Of a DNA stretch of 64,000 bases, positions 43,501 to 58,500 are shown piece after piece. A model generated the notes under the pieces. It saw only the letters and a list, made by a program, of their open reading frames with translations, searched no databases and was not told the DNA's origin. A program made the translations under genes and the position numbers. Source of the stretch: Cafeteria roenbergensis (taxonomy: Eukaryota > Sar > Bigyra > Bicosoecida > Cafeteriaceae); contig VLTN01000064.1 of NCBI GenBank assembly GCA_008330645.1, forward strand, positions 124,001 through 188,000, written 5' to 3'. The stretch's first letter is position 1, and every line of letters begins with the position of its first letter.

Positions 43501-46500
43501 TCACCGTGGAGTCTCGGTCAGCGCTCGTGGGCTCGTGCGGTCTGGTGGACGCATCCTCTCTTGGTTTCCCGGGCGGCATGGGCCCTGGCACCCCGCTGGC
43601 AATTGCGACGGTGAAGCAGGCGGAGGATCTCTGTGGTCCGGTTGCGTCTGGCGCGGGGGCTGGCCATGGCGGGCGCGGGGGCAGGGCCTTTACGCTCCAG
43701 AGCACATGCGGGACACCAGTCAGCGATGAGTGGCCTGAGCGCGCCCACGGCGGTCTAGCATACGGTAGCGCCGCCTTTCCAAGGGACTTTGGGTCAGGCG
43801 GCGCGCGGGGCTTTGCTCTGCGGGACTTGTCTGCCAGCAACCCCGCCAACGCCTGGCCCAGCAACTCGCTCAACTGGGGCGGGGACGGAGGGCCGGGCGG
43901 AGGACGCATCCTCGTCAACACAAGCGGGTTTGTGCGGCTCGACGGAACTGTGTCCGCAGACGGCGGCGGAATGCAGCAGGTGGACGACTTTCCTAGCGCT
44001 GCAGGGGGGGCTGGATCGGGCGGATCTGTGGTAGTATCGGGAGCCGCAGGCGTGACCGTTTCGGGGGCCATTCGTGCGCATGGCGGCTGGTGCCGCTCAG
44101 GCTCCGTCTACTCGGGGTGCGGAGCGGGAGGCCGCGTGGCGGTGCTCGCCAGCAGCGGAGTGGTCTCCATCGCGGACCCGAGCATGGCCTCGGCGTTCGA
44201 CGCAGCAACAAGCTGGGAGCTGGCCGCAGCTCCAGGCACAGTCCTGATCGAGGACTCGCTCATTCGGGAGCTGCGCATCGCAAACTCAGAGGCATGGCCC
44301 TGGCCTGATGAGGTTGAAACCCCGTGGCCCCTCGATCTCGCTGGCAGGGACCTGACCCACGCATCAATTTCGCGAGCATCCGTCCGCGTGGGGCTCAGCC
44401 CGCATGAGCCGCTTCGAGTGGGCGATCCCAGCACCAAGGGCCTTGGCGCCGAAGAAGTTGCCTCCAGAATACCTCCCGCATGGATGCAAGCTCACCAAGT
44501 AGCGGTGGCAGATTCCGCAACAATTCAGGGTGTCGATCTCGACGTGCGGGCCCTGGGGATGCGCTTGGATCCGACGTCATCCATGCGCGGGAGCATTCGG
44601 GCGAGACTGCGGGATCACCCGTTTGTCGAGTCGGCGCTTTCGCTTACGCCGGCTGGGCGGTGCCTTGCCGGCGAGGCGCGGTCCCGGTATCGCGTGAACA
44701 CGAGCTCGACAGAGTCCTTCCCAGCGTCCTGGCTCCGGGACGGTGATCCCGAGACGATGAGCGGGGCCCGCGACATTGTCTTTCAGTTCGACGAGCCGAT
44801 GGCCCTGTCCTCGCTGCGTATGAAGCTCATGTCCCACAAGTCATGCGTGGGCGGCGTTCGCGTGTTTGCTCATCGCAAAGTTGACGACTGGCGGGAGACG
44901 GACGAGTCCATTTGGTCCAATGGCGATTTTTGGGCACCTGTCGTAGAGCCGAGCGGCTCAGAGCCACCCATTGATGACGTGGGACAGTGGCGGCGACTGA
45001 TGTGGCCGATGCATACTGCGCGGACATGGTTGCTCGCGTGCAAGTCCGGGAGGCTCGACATTGCTGAGGCCGAGTGGGGATGCGAGGGCGGTCCATTCGA
45101 GCTGGAGGGCCTGCTCGAGTGCCAGAGCGAGCTTTGCGAAACGGAGGTTCGCGGCCAAAGCCCGTTCCACGCCACTGTGGTTCGAGGGGAGATTCGAGGC
45201 GCAAGCATCGTGGTTGAGGACGAGCACTTGCAGTTGCACGCCAAGCACGCGGATATTCTGGCAGGCATCCACGCCAAGGGGCGTGGGCCAGCTTCCCGCA
45301 ACGAATCCCGAGCCGACGGCTTTGGGGAGGCAGGAGTGGGTCGCGATCCCATGCGCTGCGGCTGGGACGCCCCCACCGGAGGTTCAGGGGGAGGGCACGG
45401 GGGGGACGGCGGCACGAACAGCATGCTCGGATCCTCAGAGGCCACCCAAATGTGCGGGATCAACTCTCAGCCCGGTCTTGCCCATGGCTCAGCAACTTCA
45501 CCCTGGTCATTCGGCGGCGCCGGCGCTGAAGGCATAGATGGTGGCGAAGTGGCTGCTGCTGGCGGCAGGGGAGGAGGCCGAATTCGCTTGCAGGGCACTG
45601 CCTGGCTTGACCTGCTTGACGCGCCGATGGTCGACGCAAGCGGGGAGCAGCCTGCAACATGGGTGGCTGCGACTGGCGACAAGGTCAGTGGCGGTGGCGG
45701 CGCGGGTGGCTCAGTGCAGATTCGCGCAGGGGAGGTGACCGGACGGGGCATGGTTCTTGCAGCAGGCGCGTCTGGACACACGAACCACGCAGGCGGGGGA
45801 GGCGGAGGAGGTCGCATCGCCCTGTTTGCAGTCGCTGCGCTGTCTCCAGCCGTCGAGCTGAGCGTGAGAGGAGGCCGAAGCGAAGTGGACGACCGGCACG
45901 GCGCAGCTGGGACAGTGTTCACAGAAGTTGCAGGCCGCTCCGAATTCATCGTCGACGCAGAACACGACGCTCCCAAGTCCTCGGGATATGCCCCGGTTCC
46001 CCACACCCCGTGGCCGCAAGACGTTCCGGAATTTGTCGATGTCGTGACGGTCCGAAACGAGGCCGTGGTGCGGGCGCCAGACGGTGCTGTGCTGCGGGCC
46101 CGGCGGCTCAACTTGGAGCCCGACTCATCGATTGAAGGCAGCTCGTTCGAGCTTGCAGTCGGTGTGTCGAGAATTCGGGGCGCTATTCGAACGACAAGGG
46201 GTGCCAAGCTGAGCGACCGCGGATTCGAGGCATTGCCGGCTCTGGCTGCTGCGGTGCACCTCTCGAGCAACGGGGCCATTTGCGGGGAGCATGGCCCTGC
46301 GTTCCGGCCCGAGCCAGTCTCCATCTTGCGGTCCGGGAGCGGTGGTGAGGCCCTCTTGCGAGTTGACGCGTCTGTGTTCTTGGACTCGGACCCTACCTCT
46401 GTGCTCCAGCTTGAGCAGGACAGCTGGGTAGAGTTCGACTTTGGCAAGCCCGTGCCCCTCAGCCACATGCGCCTGCAAGTCACGCACGGTGGCAGGGAGC

Positions 46501-49500
46501 TTGGGGTGTGGGCTTCAAACGAGTCGAGCGTCCCGTCAGCTGACGACGCGTTCCCAGACCACCCAGTTCCCGTCACGACTTGGGGCCTGGACCATGGCGA
46601 GATCGAAGACGGAGCTTTTGTGTATGACTTTGAATTTCCGAGGACGGCTAGGTTTTGGCAAATCGTCAGCAAGGCCAGGCAGGTGGATCTTGCAAGCGTT
46701 GAATTCGGCTGCGGCGCCCGAGGGCACGAAGTTCGTCCAGATGCCGTGCTCCAGTGCGTTCCGATGCCTGGCCTCGACGCCGAAGCAGCGTTGCCAGACT
46801 GCAGCGTCTCTGTGGACTTGCGGGGTGTCGGGGCCCGATTTACTCTCGGGGGTGAGATTCGTGCCCCCACCGTTTCGATTACAGCTCCCGAGATGCTAGC
46901 TACGGGCCTTATCGACGCGTCCGAGGCGGTGCCGCCGAGGGACGTTGTTGTGGTGAGCCACCACACCTGCTCTCACACAGACGCGCTGACGGTTGGGGGA
47001 CCGGGAGGCAGCCATGGTGGCCTGGGAGGCAGCAGCGGCGAGCCGCAGTTCTCCTGCATGACGCGCGCCTTGCCGGCTGCCGAGCTCGGCTCCGCCGTCG
47101 AGCCTTTCTCCTTCGGAAGTCCAGGGTTCGCGGCGATGGAACGCGGCCGGAAAGCAGCACCGGGTGGCCGCGGAGGAGGCAGAATCCGAATGCGAATCGC
47201 CGGTAGGTTGGTGCTCTCGGGCGGGGACGCGCAAATCCTTGCCAATGGCGGTGAGGGCATCAACGGCAACTTGCGATCCTCGGGCGGTGGAGCTGGCGGG
47301 TCCATCGACATCGAGGCTGCCGTCATTGGCGGGCGTGCCAGTGTGACAGCGCTTGGCGGCCGGGGAAATGACCGTTCCTCGTCGGGAGGGTGTGGCTCTG
47401 GCGGCAGAATCGCGCTCAAGGCCTTGTGGCTGAGTGGACTGAGTGACGCTGTGACTGCGCTTGCAAGCGGCCAGGACTACCGCTGCGTTGCATCCGCGGC
47501 TGGCACGGTGTACCTGGAGGAGCAAGGTCGCGCGACCCTTTTGATTGCTGCAGGAGAGGTGGACTCGTCTGAGTCAAACGCGACGACGGCGTTTCCGCGA
47601 GTGGAGCTTGGCGCAAACTTGCACGCGCTACGCCTCACTGGTTCGGCACGACTGGCGGTTCCGCCTGCTCAGGTGTGGCTGGGAGCGTCCGGACTCGACG
47701 GACCCTCACCGGCCTCTCCCCGCGAGGACATGCGGCAGGCGTCGGTACTTCTTGCTCAAGGTATTTCAGGTGGACAGCGGCCGGCCTCACTCTCTGTCGA
47801 TGTGCTCAACGTCGATCCCGGCGCTGCAGTCGTCAGTAGCAGCGTCTCAGCCACGGAGAGCCATGCCCCGACACAGGCCTCTATCTTGGAGCTTGAGTTT
47901 GTGACGGCTGACGTGCACGGCAGCCTTGAGGCGCCGTGGGGCGTGCGGCTGCTTGAGCGTCCCACAGGACGTGTTGGGGCTGGCGCTGCTCCAACCAGCG
48001 GGAACGGCTGCGCCGTTGTTCTTCACCAGCGGCGTCTGGAGTTGGGCGAAACGGCCAAGATCCGATGCTTCCTGCGCGGTTGCGACGTGTTGGCAGATAT
48101 GCCAAACACTGCGTTTTCAATGCTTCCATCAAGCTCGACAGCAGCCGGCGCAACGGTCCAGGGCAGCACGATCGACATGCGCTTTGGTGCCGTGCACTTG
48201 GGCCGGCACGCGAAGGTCACGGCAGCCGGGCTGGGCTACGCCTGGAACGTGGGAGCCTTTTCTCGCGGCGGTGCGTGGCAGCAGGGTGGCGACAAGCTGA
48301 TGCAGCAGAACCTGGACGTGGAGGCCGGCCCCGTTCTTGGGACGCCGCGCAAAGCAGCGCCAGGCGGGCGGAGCATGCCACCACAATGCTCTGTCTCCGG
48401 ATCTGGAGGCTCTCACGGCGGCACCGGCTCCAGCTCGCCGCACCGGTCTGACGAAGGCGTCTGTGGAGTTATGCCGCGCGCCGCTCCGTACGGCTCAGCG
48501 ACAGATCCATGGCTGCCTGGTGGCGCGGGCGGCCGCGGGCGGCTGGGCGAGTCACACGGCTTCCGATGGTCGGGTCAAGGCGGAGCTGGCGGCGGCCGGA
48601 TCCGCATCGTGTCACACTCGCGGCTGCACATCGAGGACCAGGCAGTTGTCGACGCATCTGGGATCGCTGGTCTGCCGAGCCCGCTCGACGGGTCCGTGTA
48701 CGGAGGTTCCGGAGCTGGTGGAAGCGTGTCCCTTCACGGGCAAGTTGTTCGCATCGAAGGCCAAGTGCATGCCGACGGTGGAGCTGCCGCCTGGTCGGCT
48801 GGCGGGTCGGGAGGCCGCGTTGCCGTCTATTCTGGCTGGTGGCTGGATCGACACAGCAAGCGGGTCTCAGCCACGGGATACGAAGCACAGGGCACGTTCA
48901 CCCCGGATGCCGGGACAGTGTTTTGGCAAGTGTCTGGCGTAAGCCACCTCTTGATCGAGTCCAGGGCGGCCGGGTCAAGTTTCCCAGACGGCGGGTTCGA
49001 AGACGTCGTGGCAGCAGGAACAATGTACGACACAGCCGAGCTGCCGCCGGAGCGACTGGCATCGCTCACGGTGCATGGCCCGGCAAGGCTGGCAGCCATA
49101 CCGTGGGCCACGGTGTCGCTCTCGCACTCCTGGGAGGAGCTCTCTGGCTGGGTCAGCTCGTCGTCGCGATGGGCTGAGTCGCTACATCCTTCCGTCTCGC
49201 GAGCGCCTGCCCAGGCCACCGTTCTCTTTGGTGGCCTGAATGGCACAGCCGTGCTGAGAGGCATTCGCCCTGGAGTTCAGGCCCGAGCAGAGAAAGCACG
49301 CTCAGACGTGTTGCTGGCGCTGCGGCGAGTCGCTGGCGGGGGCAGCGTGGTGCTGGACGCGACTGGAGTCGGGCAGCTGTCCATCCTGGGAGCAGCATCG
49401 CAAGTTGTCGGGGCATCGTTCGTATGGGTCCAGGCTGAAGCGTGCGTGGCGGGCCTGGCTCCAGTTGTGGTTGCGCGAGATGCAGTCATTGGCGGACGGA

Positions 49501-52500
49501 TCGTCGGCGAGTGGTCTGCCACGGCCGGAGACTGGGGTGCCCTGCTTCCGGTGCTTCCAGCAGAGGCAGCCCCTGCGAGCAGTGCCTCTGCGTGGGGCCA
49601 CCCAGGAGCAGCCGCCTTGTCTGCCTCGCTCAATGCAACGGGTCGTAGTGCCTCCGAAAGAGCACGCAGCCTTCGAAGCAGTTTTGCAGAAGCCGCGAGG
49701 GAGGCGGACTCAGCTGCTGGGGGGCGACGTTTCTGCCCAGCGGAAGCCCTGCAAGCCGCAGCAGCAAACGCGGCGGGGCCCGATTGGCATTGGAGGCTGC
49801 GGCACCCGGGTGTGCGAGCCGGAGGAAGCAGCTCCTCACTTGACGGCTGGACAGCTGCGAGTGGCAACCGCCTTGCAGAGCCACACGTGGCCCTGTGGGA
49901 CGGAAACGCAGCAACATATGTCGAATCTGAGACGCCATGGATTGAAGTTGACTTTGGCAAAACTGTAGCCATATCGCACCTCACCCTTGGATGGCACAAC
50001 GTCAAGGGAATCTATGCAGCCAATGAATCCACGCCACAAGGCCTGGCCAGTTTCCCCACAGTTGACCAAGTCCCGTCCCTCCGCGAGGTTCGGTGGACTG
50101 CCGACTCTGACGACGTTATAGATGCATATGACGTGTCCGAAGTCGACGGCGGCCCAGTGTTTGCGCGTGTTCTTCTCCTCAGGGGAGGATCCAAAGCAGT
50201 TTTGGGCGAGCTGCGAGTCAACTGCGGCACTGCCCTGTGGCAGGTCAAGCAAGATGCGACGATTGGGTGCTCGGGAGAGATGTGCAGCACGAGGCTGGCC
50301 TTGGCCGAGTCGGAGTCGGACTTGTTCGCTCAACAGTCCAGCATCTTTGGATCGATGGTCGAAGTCGCCGCCGGCAACCTCTGGCTTTCGAGGCACAAGT
50401 CGAAGCGAGCACTTGTTGATGCGTCTGGCCGAGGCCTGTCATTCGCTCGCTCGCAATCTGCCGACGCGAGGCTCTTCTTCACAACTATTGCCTTTGGCTG
50501 TGCCTGGAGGGTGGGAGCCACAGGCTCACGAGCAGTAGCCGAAGCTTGTGCTTGGACGCTTCAAGGCGTGCCGATCGGCCAGCTCGGCGCTCAGCTATCA
50601 GCAGACACCCTTCGGTCCGCCGCTGCGCTGCCACCCCAGCCTCCGCTGGCACTGCAGTTTGTTCCTGGCTGCACAGGCACAGTTGGAGGTGTGGGCGGCA
50701 CTGGCGTCGACCGCGGTGGCTTGCCACTCTCAAGCGGGTGGGTCGAAGCGCTCTCTCCAGCGACTGAGGAAACGAAGTTTTGCGACTTCCCTTCAGGAGT
50801 CGACTTCACAAACGCCCGGACGCCCCCTCCCGAGGCCGCATGGGCCGATGCCCTGTGGATTTCAGGCCGCAGGGCACCCGTGATGGGCTTTGGTGCGCCA
50901 GGCGGCTTGCCCCAGTCGGGTGCCGTTGCAAGCGGAAGTTTCGAGGACGCTGCCGGGCAGCCCGGCACCGGCGGAGGACTGATACGCGTATCTGGTGCTC
51001 AGACAGTTGTGCTTTTCTGCGAAAACAGCTACAGCGACTGTCTGACTGCAGCGGGGCGAGAGGGTGAATCGGCACACATCGCAGGTTCGTCCGTGTCTAG
51101 CGGCAGCGGCGGAGGCGGATCCATCGTCGTTGCCGGTGACCGCATCCTGGGTGTTGGCGTCCTGCGAGCGTCTGGTGGTGGCACGTCCTCGCCGTCGGCT
51201 GACATTGATGGCGGAGGAGGAGGTGGCGGCCGGGTGGCAATTCTTAGCAAGACTGAGCTCAGCAATTCTGTCCGCGGTCACACGTTCGCGGAGGCGCGCG
51301 ATAGCCAACTCTCTGGGGCCCACGGTAGCACGGTTCGCGAAGTGGCCATTGCTGGCATTCGGACGTTGGAGGTCGGAGACGAGACCCAGAGCAAGTCGCT
51401 GACGACGTCGACCCTGCCAGCCGGGATGCCGTTTGCCGGCATTTCGCGGCTCGAAGTCTTTGAGGGTGCGCGTGCCCAGCCGGCACACGCCGGGGCTGTG
51501 GTTGTCGCTACTCAAGTTGTGGCCCACGGGCGGATCGTTTCACCAGGCGTTGGCAAGCTCTATGACGCAGCAGCGCTTGCTGACGAGGACACGCTGCAGG
51601 AGAGCGTTTTTGGCAGGAACCTTCCAAGCAACGACTCACTGATTGTGTCTGCATCATCGCTCGTCACGGGCCGGTCATCTGACAGCTCGCTCGAAGGGCT
51701 GGCAGGAGTGGCTCTGCTTCCCGCGGGGGCGACAGGCCGGGCCGACTACGCTGCCGCGTGGGGACCCGGCTTTGCGTCCTTGTGGGGGCAGCAGCACGCG
51801 GGCCCTTGCGCCACACTTCAGGCCACCGGTTTCGACGCCACGTCGAACACGGCGGCTCCGGTGCATGTCTTGCCACCCGCGTACCAGCGCGTGTGGCTGC
51901 AGGCGCATTCCACGCTGCAATGTTTGCGGCAGGGCTGCTCGGTTCGCATCGCAGTTCCTTCTGCCAGGGTTTCTGTTGAAGGGGTCGTACGTGGCGGCGA
52001 CGTGGTGGTACAGGCAGACGTGCTCGAAACGACAGACGTGGAGTCGCGAGCCGCCCCATCGATTTCGGCCAGCTGGATGGGCTTCGCGCCCGGCACTGGG
52101 CCTGGGGTTGGGCAGAGCTTTGCGGATGCTGGCTATCACGACGGCATGGACGCGACTGCGTGCCCCGGGGTGACTGGTAGCGGCGCGGGAGGGTCGCATT
52201 CAAGCCTGGGTGGCAGCAAGCATGTGGACGACGCCACCCCGTTCAACTCGGCGCCCCAGTGCAGGCGCTCGCCTCGCGTGGATGAGAGTTCGACATACGG
52301 GGGCCTTCCAGGTGTTCATGGCAGCCAGGCCAACGCCAGCTACAGCCCACTGGCTCTCACGTTTGGGTCCGGTGGTGGCGCCGGCTGGGCGGCAGACGGA
52401 AAGCCTGTTCCTGGAGGCACGGGAGGAGGCCGTGTCGTAATGGTTGCAAGAGCCATGAACCTAGTGAATGACAAGTTGGCGGTCTCAGCGGATGGCGGAG

Positions 52501-55500
52501 ATGCTCAATGCCGAGCAAACGCGTGTGGCGGTGGAGGCGCAGCTGGCTCAGTTGTCGTTGTTGCAACGGAATCGTTCGAGGGATTCTTGTCCGTCAGCGC
52601 GGTCGGAGGGTCCGGTGCCGCCTCTTCGCGGAACGCTGGGGGGGGCGGGTCGGGCGGAAACGGCATGTTCATGGGTGTGCCGAGGGCATCCGTGTCTCTC
52701 GCAATTGATGGCGGTGATTCCTCGGGCCAGGGTGGAGTGCAACTGTTTCAAGAAGACATGAACGATTCAACCTTGAGGAGCGCATTTGCGCAATTGGGGT
52801 CCAGAACTGTGTCGACCGTAGAGGCCCTTTCTCCCGTCGGTACTACGGATCGATGCCATGGGCTTCGCAGCATCCTTGCATCGTGGTCTGCAGGAGAGTG
52901 CGCCCAGGCTCGCAACGCAATGTTGCCTTGCGTCATGGTCCTCAACATTACCCAACAAGTCGAGCCCACAGAGCTCACAACGGCTGTGCTTCGGCAAACC
53001 GGGACTCCGGCCATCGACCAGCACTTGGCATCCATGGTGGAAGTCTCGCGGCATTTCGTGGCGCCGTTCCCGGTGCCATCCTCCGAATGGCCAGTCCCCT
53101 TGCCGTTTGATATGCCAGAGGGGCTCTCAGCTGCACAAGCTGTGACTCTGGGGCCGCCCTCGGCAGCTGCACATTCTGCACCGATCGATAAACGCGTTAC
53201 CATCAACCTGGTCTCGTGGCCTCCTTTGGACAGCTTCGGCCACGGAAACGAAGACGGTGCTGTGAGGGCGAGCGGCAATTGGGCACCGGCAAGGCCCACA
53301 AGCGACGCGTTCCGCAGGGAAGCGCACGCAACCGCCCACGCAGCCACTGGCGCAGTGTTCGAGTTGAGCCTTGGGCATCGGGCGCGTTTCTCCCCGCCCT
53401 CTACGCGGGAACAATCGTCGACTCAGCACGTGAGGTTCAGGTGTGGCCGTCGCGCAGAGTTGCCTTGGACCTCCCTCCGACTGGAGACCGGAGCCAACAG
53501 CTCGTCCTTGTTGCGAAACGGGGTGGATGCCGAGACTGGCCTTCGGACCGCTACCTTTGCACTACTCACCGGGTCCAGCCGAGCTGATCGAAAGAGCCTG
53601 ACAGCCAGTTTGCCGAATCCGCCGGTGGGGACTGCCTTCGGGTCCAGTCTTCTCGTGTCGATATACTCGCAGCCCGCGCTTGCGGCTGCAGCGCGTCAGT
53701 GTGCTAACACCAGTGCGAGCCAAGAGTCCGAGCCTGCTTTGGCTTGTGCCTGCGAGATGGAGATGCCTCGAGGAACTTTCGTCGACATTTACTCGGAGCC
53801 CATGCCTGACTGGGCAGTTCAATTTGACTTGCTGCCACTGGCATCTGCTCCAAGAGCTGTGGGTGCTGGGCTAGGGACCTCGCTCTCAGCGCCGCGCGCA
53901 CCGCCGCTGCAACTGACTGAGGCCGGAAATGGAACGAATTCGGTTTCCGAGGCCCGTGCCTCGCTTGAGTTTGATGCAGACGTGTCCGAGTGTCCACTGG
54001 CTGGGCGTCCGAGGTGGTCCGCAGTGCAGCTGGTCCGCAGAGGCAGCTCCAGCGACGGAGAAGCGAATCCACTGCTGCAGCCGGACTTTGGCCCAGCGAT
54101 GAGCGAGGTTTGGTTCTCCCTAGGGGGAGCCTCGGGCGCGAACCACTCGTCTGTGCCTCGGGGACTTCGGGTACCGTTCGGATACAATGGCACCGTGGGG
54201 AAGGACGACTCTCCTGCCTTTGTCCCCCTGCGGCGGGGCTGGAATATCGACCCCCAGCGAACCCGCGAAGCGGCACCCGACGACGGTACCATGGAGGCCC
54301 CAATGGCTGCACTTGTGTTCATCGACGACTTGTCCGCCCCTGCTGATCAGGCACCCGAGCCCGGCACAAACACCGGCATTTACTTGAGTGATGAGGCGAT
54401 GCCGTTGGCTCACTGGCTTGGAGACGCTGGTGCTGGTTGGGGTCTCACCTCAGCCGGAACAGCATTGCTGAGTCCCGCCAAGGCGATGGCAAGCCATCCG
54501 GCTTCCTGGAAAGCCACTGCTCTCGCAATCACAGCACCAGATGGCAAGGAGGTCGGCGCCTTGTCTCAAGACATCATCTCGCCGGGACACGCAGACGACT
54601 TTGTGCTTTCGGCACGATTCACATTACCGTACGACTCCGGGCCTTTGCCCCTAGCTCGAGCCGCTGGCGTTCGCTCGCGAGGCCACGCATTTTCCTTCTC
54701 GCTGGTATCTGCCGCCGTCGCTGACCTTCGGGGAGAGGCAGTTGCACGTCCTGACACTTGGTCGGCAACCAGCAACAACCTCGTGGCCGGTGGAAGCTCG
54801 CTCAGCGGGTTCCGCGCACGGGACAGCACGTTCTTGACAGTGGCAATGAACGTTGGGTCAACATCGGGATCTGTTTCAATTGCTTCCAGCGTAGCCAGCG
54901 AGGTTTCGTGCATTGGGCAGATCGAACCATATCACACGTACGACTTGAGCATCATTGGGGGGGCTTCCGGCGCTGCGTCGCCAGAGTGGTCGCATCCCAA
55001 GGTTGCCTTTGCTGGCACCAGCATGCTCCTCGAGATTCAGGATACGACGACTGGATCCAGAGCGTGCAGAGTCAGGCTTCCAATCACGGCTCGCCAGCTG
55101 GGTCCTTTCCGCGTCGCACTGCACGCAGTCCCCGCAAGACAGCAGTATTCAGCCGCGGCCTTCCTGCACTGGCTTCGCATCGGGCGGCTTGCGACCGCGC
55201 CACAGAGCGCTGTCCTGCCGATGGCGCCATTTGGAGATGCTGTCGACGAGTTCGTCACGAAACGAGACGCCAGCAGCTTGGCAAAGCAGGCAGCAGCAAC
55301 ATTTGAAGTACGTAGGGCCAACGACACCCACCAGCACCAGCTGGTCGGCTCGATGTCAGGAGGGTCAACATCGCTTGCAACGTCTGAGAAGTGGCTTGCC
55401 ACTCGCCGCAAAGAGCTTGGATTGCCTTTTGCAAAGCATGCAAGAGTGGTGAGCATCGCCTTCCACGAAGCCTCGGAGGCAGCTGCAATGCTGTCCGCAA

Positions 55501-58500
55501 GCTCAAGCTCAATCCGCGTTGGCTTCGACAACGTCACCGTTGGGACAAGATCCGGGTCCTCTTCTCCCCAAGGACTCTGGCCAGGAATATCGCTGGCTCC
55601 TGCGACGATCTCTGCCGGAAGCGGTCGGCAACTCGGCTGGGGCCAGCGCGCGACTGCGCCAATGCGACCACGACCGACGCTGGCGCGCGACCCCGCTGTC
55701 ACGCAGCTTGATCCGAATGCGGCCTGGGAGATGGACGCCGCGCAAGACCGCGAGCTTCCTTTCGAAGTGGCAGGCTTCATCCCCGAGCAAGGCGAGTCAG
55801 GCGTGCCACTTAGTCTTCCAATGGTGTCAGTCATTATCCGTGGCCAAGCAACGCCTATGCTCTCGTCCTCCGGGAAAACCGCAATGGCAATCGTTGAGGT
55901 TTCCACAGGTGCCCAAGAAAACAGCAACAGCTGGGCCTTGCAGGCACGGATTTCGCTGAATCAGAGTTCTGAATTCGCTTGCGGCCGAGTCAACGTGAAG
56001 TTGGAAGAGTCTGTGATTCAGCGGCCAGACACGCTGTACCGTGTGCGAATCCCAAAAGGGGCCTTTACCCCCTCGCTCTTGAGCGCACATAGGAGCCCGG
56101 CCTTGACGGTATCGTTCCGAACTGCAGCCGATGCGTCTCCACCTCGCCTTCTTGCTCAAATCCCAGCTCCCGGAAGCCAGGCTGTGCAAGCTGGCCTGCC
56201 ATTTGTTTGTATGCTCTGGTCGGAGCCAGTGGAGGCGGCAATTCTTTCCGGCTCTACATCAAGCGCCTGGGGCACCTTGTCGATGGCTAAGTTTGTCAGC
56301 GGTGCAGAAGTTTGGCACGCTTCGGCTGGCGACGTTCGAGCGGGCCCAGCAGGCTCGAACAGCACATATGTATGGGTAAACGTGTCGCTCCCGGCAGGAG
56401 CCACTGCTTCCGACGGCTCTGAATTCAGCTTGTTGCTGGGAAGTGGCTTCGTGCGAGATTTAGCTGGGAATCCAAACAAGGCCATCACCAGCCTGTCATC
56501 CTGGAGGTTCAGGACGATTGATACAGTGCCACCCGTCCTTGTGCAGCTGACGCCCAGGCCACTGCGCAGCAGCGGCCCCCCTATTGCACCATTCTCGGTT
56601 GCGTCCGTCTCGCTTGAGTTCTCAGAGCCCGTCGTGCTCTCCGCAACGTCCGCCAGCACCCTTGACGTGTGGGAGCGATGCCGCCCGAGCACGTTGGCTC
56701 TGAACGCTTCCACAGGCAGTGCAGGCACAGCGCTTGCGGAAACCGTTTGCAGCAAGACATGGATTCACAGGCAGCATGTGCCCTTGGACGACACCCGGGC
56801 CGTCAGCGTTGCAGGCACGTCCGCGAGTGTGGCCATTGCGCCCGGGGCCATTCGGCTTCCGGGGGCTGAGTACATGGTCAACATATCTGGTCCCTTTGTG
56901 GCGGATCATGCGGGGATCTCTTGGCTCTCATCCGAGCTGAAAGCCACTTGGACGTTTGCTACCTTGGCAGACAGCCTGGCACCAGTCATTGTGGCGCTCA
57001 CACCGGCTAGTGACCGCACGGGCGTCGCCTGGCCTCCGGGCCTGCTTCCGCCAGTCAAGATTCTCTTCGCTGAACCCGTGGTTCTAGCCAAGCCTTGGAG
57101 CAACGTCTCAGGATGCGGATTGATATTGCGAGTTTTTGAAAAGGCGAACAGCGAGACGAGCTACGAAGCGAGGGCACCTGCAGACACGGGGACGTTGCTT
57201 GAACCAGCTCCGTTGGCAATTCAGAGGAACGGTGCTGTTGTGCCGTTTGCCAGCGCGACCGACGAAGACAGAGCTCGGGAAGCTGACCCTTCAGGACTGA
57301 CGTGGACAGTTGGAACTCTGATGTTACTCAGGACTGCAATCGAGCCCGACACGCTCCGGCCCGCAAATGTCAGCCGGGTGGCAGCCAGTTCTGCTCGTAT
57401 TCAAGTCACCCTGGAAGGCTCGTGCTGGACGGACAGCGCCGGCAACGCGCTGGGACGACACGAGTGGTGGTTCCAGAATGCCGATACGCTAGCACCAGCG
57501 ATCGTCGACGCCATCCCCAGAATTGGGTCGTCTGACGTCAAACTCAGCTCGCGCCACTTCGTGATCGAATTCGACGAACTGGTGCAGCGAGGCGAAGGCA
57601 CGATTCGTGTGGTCGACTATCGGTCAGGGCTCTTGATTGTCGCCATCGATGCCTCGTCAAGTCCGGCCGTGGCAGTCACTGGCAGACGCTTGGCTGTCAC
57701 ACTGCCAGCGAATGCATTGTCTCGGTACGCCATGCGGCTTTGTATCGTCTTTCCGCACGGGGTTGTGTCGGACACCAGCGGAAACAGCGCAGCCGAAGCA
57801 AAGCTTTGCTGGTCGGTTGAGGCCGACTCCACTCCTCCTGTTATTAGCAGCCTTGTTGTCGGCAACGGAAACAGTGGAGTGCTGAATCCCCGTTCTGCAG
57901 CAGAATCAACCTTGTTGTTCCAATTTTCTGAGGCCGTGGCCATGAATGCCTCATGGCCGCAAACCGCGCGGCCGATGGTTACTATTTCCAATGCTGACAC
58001 AGGAGAAGTTGTGATGCAGCGATTTGGGTCACACTTTGAACTCGAGGAGACCGGTGAATCTGCGTTCCTGGGAGTGAGAGTTCAGGTTCCCAGTTTCGCG
58101 GGTGCCATGCCGCCTGCAGATTTTTGGGCTCAATCTGCGACCAGATACTCCATCGTTTTGGAGGGGGGCGTTGTGGTTGACGCCGCAGGGAACGGCAACC
58201 TCCCCGTGTCGGCATCTGGAGGCTTTTGGTTTGCCACGGCTGACTGGCAGCCTCCGAAAATCGTCGCAGCAAGTCCTCAACATCAATCAAATTCCACGCA
58301 AGTGGGGTTGCGCTTGCTTCGGCTGGAGTTTAATGAAGCAGTGGCTCCAGGACAAGTGTCATCTGCCACTGGACAGCAAGGGCCGCTGATCAAGGTATTC
58401 CACGACCCCGGAGCAAGCTTGCCTGTTCTTGTTGCCGAGCTTCGGGTTCGGCTTGCCGCCCACGTTCGAGTTGTGAAAAGCTCTGTGTCAATCTTTCTGC

